From Paracoccaceae bacterium (lineage in GTDB: Bacteria > Pseudomonadota > Alphaproteobacteria > Rhodobacterales > Rhodobacteraceae): a stretch of 5,522 bases of DNA. This document shows, one piece after another, positions 1 through 5,522 of this stretch (positions are counted from its first letter, which is position 1; each line of letters starts with the position of its first letter). The notes beneath the pieces are model-generated. The model ran no database searches. It was not told where the DNA came from and saw only the letters and a program-made list of their open reading frames with translations. The translations under genes were made by a program, and so were the position numbers. Where the stretch lies: the NCBI GenBank assembly GCA_019090405.1, contig JAHRVZ010000057.1, forward strand, positions 1 through 5,522, in the 5' to 3' direction.

Positions 1-683
1 CTTTTGTGCATGTAGTGATTTATCACGCATCTTTCCCAGCTAATCTGCGTGTCGTCGCGCAACAATGTTGTGCCCTTTTTGCTATAGGCGATCGACGTAT
101 CAAGCATCTCTTTTGAGGTATTGACAATTTTAAGGTCATTTTCCGGCTTGGTCGGCAGTTTCGGGCAATGTGGGGCGACATCATCAAAGGACAAACGGCG
201 AAAGATGGTTTTGGGCGCGCGGGTGCCAATGGGCTGTGTCTCACAAGATAGAAAACTATCGACAATCGAAACCCCGTCCCAGTGTTTCCGGCCATCGTTG
301 CCGAATAATCGCCATTCGATCTGGACAGCATCAAAATCTTTGTAATTTTCCATCAAGTCAGAAACAGAATCTGGTCCGTCGAGAATATTCAGATACTCGT
401 CCAAATCTATGTGAAGCACCCAGTCCTGATCCATTATTTCAGGATGGTTCAGGCAGCGCTTTACGGCACTTCTTTGATAGGTAAGCCCCTCAATCTGTTC
501 GGAATTATCAATTCGAAAAACGGGCCAAACTTTAGAAATCAAATCCAGAATTAGTTCTGTACCATCCTGGCAATCATTCGTGGCGACAAAAATCTTTTCA
601 AATCCAAGTGACAGATGATGTGAAATCCATTCGACCAAAAATGGTCCCTCGTTACGCGCGCAAGCAATTATTGAGCATCGCAT
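1..683 (-). CDS. Glycosyltransferase family 2-like protein (GT-A fold), C-terminus cut by window edge
   Basis: Reading leftward from the ATG at 683-681 gives 227 uninterrupted codons to position 3, and the frame stays open at the edge, so the C-terminus is missing. The N-terminus (residues about 5-43) has the nucleotide-sugar fold signature of the Glyco_tranf_2_4 type: ACARNEGPFLVEW, then SHHLSLGF and a TNDCQDGT loop. A metal-binding DxD motif follows as HIDLDEYL, with D93, D95 and E96. Family members transfer sugars from nucleotide-sugar donors in cytoplasmic or peripheral-membrane polysaccharide and glycolipid synthesis. The acceptor cannot be told here. The start is supported by a GAAGGA Shine-Dalgarno at 695-690, six bases upstream, and by the family motif beginning right after it. 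The gene is noticeably more AT-rich than the genes to its right, suggesting a separate origin, as is common for surface-polysaccharide genes. It is transcribed divergently from the DUF1403 operon. Family assignment is firm; substrate is unknown. Confidence 0.87.
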   Translation of the reverse strand, partial: MRCSIIACARNEGPFLVEWISHHLSLGFEKIFVATNDCQDGTELILDLISKVWPVFRIDNSEQIEGLTYQRSAVKRCLNHPEIMDQDWVLHIDLDEYLNILDGPDSVSDLMENYKDFDAVQIEWRLFGNDGRKHWDGVSIVDSFLSCETQPIGTRAPKTIFRRLSFDDVAPHCPKLPTKPENDLKIVNTSKEMLDTSIAYSKKGTTLLRDDTQISWERCVINHYMHK

Positions 684-910
684 GACATTTCCTTCGTATT
701 CAATTTTTGTGCGATAACGTAAGAATTCCTGTTTTCAGCGATGATATAGCCACTCTCAAGGTGTCATTCTGGTGTCAACGTCAAGGACCATAGGTATCTT
801 AGATACAACCGTTCGGGAACCGAAAATATGCAAAACCGGGCGTCACCAAACAGCGGCGGTTCTGGTGGTATTTGCTAGAAACAAGCGCCGTAACGGTCTA
901 AGTTCCGGGT
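684..910. promoter_or_regulatory. Divergent intergenic region with candidate operator repeats
   Basis: This stretch separates the leftward glycosyltransferase from the rightward DUF1403 operon, so it should carry promoters for both. Two structures stand out. GTATCT-T-AGATAC at 794-806 is a perfect palindrome with 6-bp arms and a one-base centre. GGTGTCA occurs twice in direct orientation at 760-766 and 771-777, 11 bp apart, about one helical turn. A shorter inverted repeat, GTTC-GG-GAAC, lies at 811-820. I could not find a convincing -35/-10 pair on either strand. The repeats are seen directly; a role as regulator binding sites is inference. No small gene is evident here. Confidence 0.35.
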
Positions 911-1849
911 ATGAAACCCACAGAAAACCAGCCTCTGAGTGAGACCAGCGCCCCAAATTTCCTTCCACGTTGGATCAGTCCAATGCGGGATGACACTCCT
1001 GATTCAGTGGCATTTTCCTCGGGCGCGGCCTTGGCAATGCTTGATGTGGTGCTGCGCGATCCTTCTGGCGGTTTGCCGGGATCGTTGTTGCGGGATCGTT
1101 TGGCGCTGGACGCAGCGGCGGCCTGTCTGCGGCTTGAGGGTCGCCGTGAAACGACGTTTGATATTCGTGACGCAGTTTGTCTGGCGCGGGCCGGGGATGC
1201 GCTGGGTCCGGCAGGCGAGATGTTTATGCGCTGGCGCAGATTGGTGCGGATCAATCTGAAAGGGTCCGGTTGGCATGGTCAGTTGCAAAGCGTGTTGCCG
1301 GATCAGGTTGCCGAAACGCTGGCCGCGCCAAAACCATTGGACGGATCACCTGTTGCACAGGCGCTGCAAGAACTAAGCGCGGTTCTGCGCGCGTTTCCAC
1401 GTCAGGAAGCAGCGGCGCTGATGGTGGCAGATGTGACCCTAACAAGGGCTTTGGGCTGGGATCGGGCTATGCCGCTATTGGCCGCAACTTTGTCCCGGAA
1501 AGATTTGCGCAAAATTGCTGATGGCGACACCAACATGCCGTCGCGTGTTCACAGGGCTATGATCGCGGCATGTGACGGTGCGATCCGCAATGCCGCTGAC
1601 CTAAGTCGTCGGGCCGCAAAATTGCAGCAAGTGGCGCCCAAACTACGCTCAAAAGGGGCGGCGGACGCGGTAGCTTTGTTTCTTGGCCATGATGCTGTTT
1701 CACCATCCGGAATGTTGTCGCCGATGATCAAAGGAACATCCGTTCAAATGACCGACCGGTCTGCCCGAAGGTTGTGTGACCGCCTGCTCGATCTTGGAGT
1801 TGTACGAGAGTTGACGGGGCGGTCTGCGTTCCGGCTTTATGGGGTGTAA
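911..1849 (+). CDS. DUF1403 family protein
   Basis: This 312-aa protein matches what I know of the DUF1403 family. Typical blocks are LALDAAAACLRLEGRRE at about 64-80 followed by a DIRDA segment, then GPAGEMFMRWRRL (99-111), an LGWDRAMPLLA block near 181, and VAPKLRSKGAADAV (241-254). It ends with SARRLCDRLLDLGVVRELTG and a final FRLYGV. The C-terminal block resembles the last winged helix of a helix-turn-helix domain, so DNA binding is plausible, but the family has no biochemical function that I know of. There is no signal peptide or membrane segment. An in-frame stop at 899-901 limits the start to 911 or a later codon. The 911 start lacks a good Shine-Dalgarno, and the ATG at 983 (Met25) is an alternative. 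The gene is followed after only 2 bp by a ScpB-like gene, the usual partner of DUF1403, so the two probably act together, perhaps in DNA segregation or structure. Confidence 0.82.
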   Translation: MKPTENQPLSETSAPNFLPRWISPMRDDTPDSVAFSSGAALAMLDVVLRDPSGGLPGSLLRDRLALDAAAACLRLEGRRETTFDIRDAVCLARAGDALGPAGEMFMRWRRLVRINLKGSGWHGQLQSVLPDQVAETLAAPKPLDGSPVAQALQELSAVLRAFPRQEAAALMVADVTLTRALGWDRAMPLLAATLSRKDLRKIADGDTNMPSRVHRAMIAACDGAIRNAADLSRRAAKLQQVAPKLRSKGAADAVALFLGHDAVSPSGMLSPMIKGTSVQMTDRSARRLCDRLLDLGVVRELTGRSAFRLYGV

Positions 1850-1851
1850 TC

Positions 1852-2463
1852 ATGGCACCTGTTGAACCTTCATTTGACCAGGAGTTGGACGAATTGCCAC
1901 CCGAATTGCGCTGGCGTGAATGGATGGCGCGCATCGAGGCGGTGATGTTTGCATCCACAACCCCGGTTGCCCGCGAAGATCTGGCACGCGTTGTGGGGCA
2001 GAAGGTATCGGTTGATCTGTTGATCGACGATCTGACCACTGACCTTCAAAACCGACCATATGAGATTGTCGCCGTGGCAGATGGCTGGATGTTACGGACC
2101 CGCCCGCAGTTTGCGCAGACCATCCGGATGGCTGCGAACGTCAATGAACAACTGGTGGACTTAAACGCGTTCGAAATCGCGGTGCTGGCGGCAATTGCCT
2201 ATTACCAGCCGCTGACGCGTATCGGTCTTAAGGACATATTCGGCAAGGATATCAGCCGCGATTTGATCGGTCGGCTGCGGGCCCGTGATCTTATCGCTGT
2301 AGGACCACGCAGCCCCAGAGCCGGGGCACCTTATACCTATGTGACCACGCCGACGTTTTTGGTGGCGTTCGATTTGCAAAGCCTGCGGGACTTGCCGGAT
2401 CACGAACAGATGCTGGATGCGGGGCTGGTCACGCCACCCGACGCGTCATCTGGATTTGGGTAA
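1852..2463 (+). CDS. scpB: Divergent ScpB-like protein (SMC-Scp complex subunit B family)
   Basis: This 203-aa protein has the ScpB layout of two winged-helix domains. The first spans about residues 24-85, with MARIEAVMFAS, TPVAREDLARVVG and a DGWMLRTRPQF strand region. The second spans about 100-180, with NAFEIAVLAAIAYYQPLTR (105-123), then RDLIGRLRARDLI and YTYVTTPTFLVAF leading to LRDLP. The IAYxQPxTR and TTxxFL blocks are ScpB hallmarks, while the usual IRGV segment is altered to IFGKDIS. In the canonical complex, ScpB dimers bind the kleisin ScpA and regulate the SMC ATPase in chromosome condensation and segregation. No scpA or smc is seen here, so this is probably the accessory, DUF1403-linked branch rather than the housekeeping gene. 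The start lies 2 bp after the DUF1403 stop, with a GGGGTG Shine-Dalgarno at 1841-1846, which implies translational coupling. Its 3' end overlaps a possible convergent small ORF. Confidence 0.85.
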   Translation: MAPVEPSFDQELDELPPELRWREWMARIEAVMFASTTPVAREDLARVVGQKVSVDLLIDDLTTDLQNRPYEIVAVADGWMLRTRPQFAQTIRMAANVNEQLVDLNAFEIAVLAAIAYYQPLTRIGLKDIFGKDISRDLIGRLRARDLIAVGPRSPRAGAPYTYVTTPTFLVAFDLQSLRDLPDHEQMLDAGLVTPPDASSGFG

Positions 2464-2614
2464 ATCCGACCAGAACCGGGTTAAGGCGCGGGCGCAAAAG
2501 TTGCGCGACGTTACTGACACGATGTGACGACGAAACCTCTGCCATGTTGTCAGCCCGCGATATCGACAGCTTGTCGGCAAGTCGCTTGATGTCGCTAAGG
2601 CTGATGTCCGACAT
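2429..2614 (-). CDS. Possible small hypothetical protein (61 aa), coupled to the protease gene
   Basis: This ORF starts 6 bp after the stop codon of the dual protease gene on the same strand. The last bases of that gene supply a weak AGG ribosome-binding element overlapping the stop, so translation could be coupled. The product begins MSDISLSDIKRLADKLSISR, looks helical and polar at its N-terminus, and is basic towards its end. I recognise no domain. The reading runs 35 bp into the 3' end of the convergent scpB-like gene, and that final part has no reason to be conserved. It could be a true short partner protein, the surviving N-terminus of a longer downstream gene truncated by recombination next to scpB, or a chance ORF. 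Codon third positions are mostly G or C, in line with its neighbours but not decisive. Confidence 0.4.
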   Translation of the reverse strand: MSDISLSDIKRLADKLSISRADNMAEVSSSHRVSNVAQLLRPRLNPVLVGFTQIQMTRRVA

Positions 2615-2620
2615 TTGGGC

Positions 2621-5395
2621 CTAAATCCATATCGCGCCGGGCAACGGGCCAATTGGGCTTCTGTCCACTCGACCAAGAGCGTGGGCTTTGTTGGCCGTCA
2701 GCGGCGCGCCACTAAAGTGCAGGCCCGATACCGCAGGAGTCGCGTCGATCTGTATCACCACCGAACCGGAATTACCGCCCAGCGTCGTGCAGTCGTGGCT
2801 AAGCGCCCAGTCATTGGGATCACCGGCAAGCTGGCCCGGCCCTTCCAGAACCCGGCCCGGAGCGACATATTTTCGCCCGTAGTCGGTGCCGAAAATCTGG
2901 CGCAGACGGCGCGCGACCTCATGGCTGGGTTTGCCAGTCGCAGGGTCGATAAAGGCAGACGTGCCGGGGCGCGCAGGGTATCCGATGGTCATCATATCGG
3001 CATCGGTGTCTACCTGTTGCGCAAACGGTAATTCACGCGGCAGGCCAGTTGCACCGGGGGCAAGCGAAAGGATGGCCGCATCAAGGTGCAACAGGTTCTC
3101 CATTCCGCGAATAGGGTCCGGACCTGCTAGCGACACGCCGCCAATCAGCTGTTCTTTGCTGCCATCCGCCAGATCAGAAAAATCAATCGTGACCTCGCCG
3201 CGATCAAACCGCCAGACAGCGCCACCGGGGCCGACAACCTCGTCAGCGCAGGCCTCTAACACGTGGCGGTTGGTCATGATTTGCCCCCCGCCCATCAAAA
3301 ATCCGGTGCCAACATGAGTGCCGCCCAAATTGATCCGTCCTACCGAGTTCGCCCATTTAGGAAGGTCGACAAGCAGCGAAAGAAAGCCGCCCCATTCGCC
3401 AAAAAGCGGATCGTCAGGGTCGATGGTGCCATCCGTGACGCGATACGCCGGGCGGTCGGTGATCTGCACCAGCGCCTCAAGCGTGGTGCGGCCGGCGGTG
3501 TCAAGCTGATCAAGGTTGCCATCGGCTACCTGTTGGATCACCTGTCTGGCCTGCTGCAAGACATTTGCCTGAGCATCGCGTTCACCCAGACCCTTGGAAG
3601 AGATCGCGGTAAACGCCTTTGCTGCCTGTACCAGAACTTTGTCTGCACCATCGGATTTTAGCCGCGATTTGGCTTGTTCGTCAGACATGACGGCACTGGA
3701 TTCAGAGGTGCCGGGCGCTCCTGCGGCCAACAGCTTGGCATAATTGGGCTGTTTGATTTCCCGCGCAACCATCGGCGGGTTGAAATCAGGCGTGTCGGCA
3801 GCGGGGGCGAGTGCTGCGGCAATGTCTTCGGGCAGACGCGTGGATAACCCACGACTTGGCGACGGGCGCGAGGGGGACTCGACCGGCAGCCCTGCGCCAC
3901 GTTCGGCGCGTATCCAGGCGTCGCTTAGCAGGAATATTGTTTCGGCACCAATGCGCGGCCAGTCGTCAAAGCCGGTTCCGATCCCATCAAATGACGCATC
4001 AAGGGCGGCAACGAGGTCATCGTCGGAAATGGGTTCGACGCTTTCGGGGGTGCTGATGGATTGGATGCTGGCAAGGTCAAAGTCGATGACTGCTTCGCCA
4101 TCGACAATGCCGGTTCCCAAGGACGATGGCCAGCCGGATGGGCGGCGCGCCGTTTGTCTGAGAACGGATTTGTACAATTGGTTGACCGTAACACCCAACC
4201 GCGCGGCTTCGGATCTGATCTGGGGTCGCCCTTTGTGCTGAACCCACATGGCCGCCAGACCTGCGGTAAGGGCGGTCGCAAAGGATGTGCCCTGCGAGGG
4301 CGTGACCACCGCATGGCCACCATCGTCAGGGGTTCGGCGCGCCACCAGTACGTTTTCGGCGGGGGCCGAAACAGCAACATCACTGCCCCGACTTGAACCT
4401 TTCCACGGTTTGTCACGGTGGTTGCTGCCTCCAATCGCAATCGCGTTGGAATCGCGCGCAGGGTAGACGACAATTGGCTGCACACAATTGCCTGCCGCTG
4501 CCACTATGATAATCCCTGCGTCGGTCGCTTTGGCCATCGCGGCAGCCAGTGATGGCGAATACAAAAGCCCGCCCAGCGACATTGAAATGACATCGGCTTC
4601 AACCTGTATGGCGTGCAGGATCGCACGGGCAAGCGCGGTTGAATCAATGCCCAGAATGACGCTGTTGACACATCGGATCGGCACGACTTTGGCACCGGGT
4701 GCCGCGCCCAGCACGTTGCCGGCGCTGCGGCTTGCGACGACACTAGAGGTGGCGGTGCCGTGGCCCGGATTTCCCATGTCGTCTGACAGCGGGTCGGTTG
4801 GATCATTTGTGCCGTTCAGAACATTAAGGGCGCGCGTCAGATCCAGCAATCCGTTCAGTTCAGGATGGGTCGCCACGCCAGTGTCAGGTTGCGCGATCCG
4901 CACTCCGAAACCGTTAATGCCACGCGCCCAGAGGGGCGGAATGTTCATCGCGTTGACGGCCCAGTCTATGGGTAGAATTTTGTCTTTCACCCAACAGGTC
5001 AGGCCAAGAAAGAAATCACCGGCGCCCTCGACGCTTTCGGATTCGGCGCTTTCGGATTCGGCGGGGGCTATGACAAAGGTCGCACCAATATCGGGTACGG
5101 CCGAGACCAGGTCCAAAGCATCGACAAGAGCGTCGGCCGCCGCAAATTGGCTTGCCGGTGACATGCGCCGTTCGATACCGGGGAATTGCAACACCAGAAA
5201 TTGCGGCAGCAACGCATCAAGCGGTTCAAGCGCGAAATTATCGCCCCCCAGCAGCGTAGAAATCTTATGGCGCTCGGCCTCAAGATCGGGGGATTCAAAA
5301 TACTCCAGAGTAAAGCGCAGGCGGTTCGCTGGCAGTCCATTTTCTGGTTCTGACGCCGCCAATTCTTGCGCGGCCGCAAGTAATTCAATTGACAT
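2621..5395 (-). CDS. Dual serine protease: subtilisin-like (S8) domain fused to trypsin-like (S1) domain
   Basis: This 924-aa protein carries two complete protease domains. Residues about 64-108 look like an I9-type propeptide (FLVLQFPG strand, AADALVDAL helix, then SAVPDI). An acidic ESESAESES linker follows at 113-121. The subtilisin domain covers about 150-440, with triad D171 (QPDTGV), H212 (GHGTATSS) and S371 (GTSFATAL), oxyanion N303 (AAAGN) and substrate-strand SMSLGG (271-276). Its GTSFATAL lacks the proline common in GTSMAxP. A Pro/Ser-rich linker (about 503-517) and a helical region (550-650) lead to a trypsin-like domain at about 680-905. That domain has H711 (MTNRHV), D772 (HLDAAIL) and S876 (TLGGNSGS), followed by a GLHFSG strand. 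All six catalytic residues are present, so both domains should be active. There is no signal peptide or membrane segment, which suggests a cytosolic protein that may be self-processing. The start is supported by the intact propeptide-like region and a modest GAG eight bases upstream. Substrates are unknown. Confidence 0.93.
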   Translation of the reverse strand: MSIELLAAAQELAASEPENGLPANRLRFTLEYFESPDLEAERHKISTLLGGDNFALEPLDALLPQFLVLQFPGIERRMSPASQFAAADALVDALDLVSAVPDIGATFVIAPAESESAESESVEGAGDFFLGLTCWVKDKILPIDWAVNAMNIPPLWARGINGFGVRIAQPDTGVATHPELNGLLDLTRALNVLNGTNDPTDPLSDDMGNPGHGTATSSVVASRSAGNVLGAAPGAKVVPIRCVNSVILGIDSTALARAILHAIQVEADVISMSLGGLLYSPSLAAAMAKATDAGIIIVAAAGNCVQPIVVYPARDSNAIAIGGSNHRDKPWKGSSRGSDVAVSAPAENVLVARRTPDDGGHAVVTPSQGTSFATALTAGLAAMWVQHKGRPQIRSEAARLGVTVNQLYKSVLRQTARRPSGWPSSLGTGIVDGEAVIDFDLASIQSISTPESVEPISDDDLVAALDASFDGIGTGFDDWPRIGAETIFLLSDAWIRAERGAGLPVESPSRPSPSRGLSTRLPEDIAAALAPAADTPDFNPPMVAREIKQPNYAKLLAAGAPGTSESSAVMSDEQAKSRLKSDGADKVLVQAAKAFTAISSKGLGERDAQANVLQQARQVIQQVADGNLDQLDTAGRTTLEALVQITDRPAYRVTDGTIDPDDPLFGEWGGFLSLLVDLPKWANSVGRINLGGTHVGTGFLMGGGQIMTNRHVLEACADEVVGPGGAVWRFDRGEVTIDFSDLADGSKEQLIGGVSLAGPDPIRGMENLLHLDAAILSLAPGATGLPRELPFAQQVDTDADMMTIGYPARPGTSAFIDPATGKPSHEVARRLRQIFGTDYGRKYVAPGRVLEGPGQLAGDPNDWALSHDCTTLGGNSGSVVIQIDATPAVSGLHFSGAPLTANKAHALGRVDRSPIGPLPGAIWI
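5032..5061 (-). repeat. 15-bp perfect tandem duplication inside the protease gene
   Basis: The unit CGCTTTCGGATTCGG (plus strand) occurs twice head to tail, at 5032-5046 and 5047-5061. It encodes the repeated acidic linker ESESAESES (residues about 113-121) between the propeptide-like region and the subtilisin domain. Because the unit is five codons long, gain or loss of copies keeps the frame and would only change linker length. Confidence 0.8.
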
Positions 5396-5427
5396 AATAT
5401 AATCTCAATATGTGTTAATATGGGCCA

Positions 5428-5456
5428 ATTGTGCGCTTGGAAACCATATATATCAA
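5428..5456 (-). promoter_or_regulatory. Candidate sigma-70-type promoter for the dual protease gene
   Basis: On the minus strand TTGATA (5456-5451) is followed after 17 bp by CACAAT (5433-5428). These match TTGACA at 5 of 6 and TATAAT at 4 of 6 positions. The implied 5' leader would be about 25 bases, leaving room for the weak GAG ribosome-binding element at 5406-5404. The surrounding stretch is AT-rich compared with the coding sequence. The match is by eye only and other spacings are possible. Confidence 0.35.
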
Positions 5457-5476
5457 CCTTTTGCTCAACCCAGAGG

Positions 5477-5505
5477 CTGGTGTGGCAAAGACATGCCGAC
5501 ACCAG
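5477..5505. promoter_or_regulatory. Strong inverted repeat (11-bp stem, one bulge) upstream of the protease promoter
   Basis: CTGGTGT (5477-5483) pairs with ACACCAG (5499-5505), and GGCA (5484-5487) pairs with TGCC (5494-5497). One G (5498) is bulged and AAGACA forms the loop. The arms lie about 21 bp upstream of the candidate -35 element. Neither strand shows a T-run after the stem, which argues against an ordinary intrinsic terminator. An operator for a dimeric regulator is the simplest reading; a terminator or RNA structure belonging to a gene beyond the right edge is the alternative. Confidence 0.5.
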
Positions 5506-5522
5506 GATGTTTGGAAAAGTCC

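Noticed and set aside
898..1254. A 118-codon minus-strand frame opposite the DUF1403 gene
   Set aside because: Antisense to a recognisable family protein, with a low-complexity Ser/Arg/Ala product and no motif or ribosome-binding evidence.
2492..2506. Hairpin GCGCAA-AAG-TTGCGC after the scpB-like gene as a terminator
   Set aside because: The stem is only 6 bp with a 3-base loop, no T-run follows on either strand, and it lies inside the possible small ORF. A terminator call is not supported.
2604..2614. Small palindrome ATGTC-C-GACAT at the start of the 61-aa ORF
   Set aside because: Only 5-bp arms with a one-base centre, which is expected by chance at this length. No separate regulatory claim is warranted.
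3744..4241. A 165-codon plus-strand frame opposite the middle of the protease gene
   Set aside because: Fully inside the protease coding region on the other strand, with a Ser/Arg-rich product and no domain. It is treated as a shadow.
5336..5395. Signal peptide at the N-terminus of the dual protease
   Set aside because: The first 20 residues contain several acidic residues (Glu4, Glu11, Glu16, Glu18), lack a basic n-region and have no long hydrophobic core, so Sec or Tat export is not supported.
4488..5402. A 304-codon open frame on the plus strand opposite the start of the protease gene
   Set aside because: It lies antisense to the propeptide and S8 domain, which have clear catalytic motifs. 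Its Ser/Ala/Arg-rich product has no recognisable motif, which is typical of shadow frames in GC-rich genes.

Overview
The window looks like an accessory segment of an alphaproteobacterial genome, most likely Rhodobacterales (roseobacter-type). The basis is the DUF1403-ScpB gene pair, which I know mainly from Rhizobiales and Rhodobacterales plasmids and islands, together with the GC-rich codon use of most genes. No rRNA, tRNA, CRISPR array, transposase or integrase is visible.

Layout, left to right. (1) Positions 1-683, minus strand: the N-terminal part of a GT-A-fold glycosyltransferase that runs off the left edge. It is clearly more AT-rich than the rest. (2) Positions 684-910: a divergent intergenic region with a 13-bp palindrome and a short direct repeat, either of which could be an operator. 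(3) Positions 911-2463, plus strand: a tight two-gene operon, a DUF1403 protein followed 2 bp later by a divergent ScpB-like double winged-helix protein. No ScpA or SMC gene accompanies it here. (4) Positions 2429-2614, minus strand: a possible 61-aa gene that starts 6 bp after the stop of the protease gene and overlaps the end of scpB convergently. (5) Positions 2621-5395, minus strand: the dominant gene, a 924-aa protein with two complete serine protease domains, an N-terminal subtilisin-like (S8) domain and a C-terminal trypsin-like (S1) domain. It has no signal peptide. (6) Positions 5396-5522: the upstream region of the protease gene, with a candidate promoter and an 11-bp stem hairpin.

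The operon and the protease gene converge, so they are separate transcription units. The DUF1403-ScpB pair probably has a DNA-maintenance or chromosome-structure role. The dual protease has no recognisable substrate or partner in the window. Its predicted cytosolic location, propeptide-like N-terminus and accessory setting make a regulated intracellular protease, possibly a conflict or cell-death type system, a reasonable but unproven idea.
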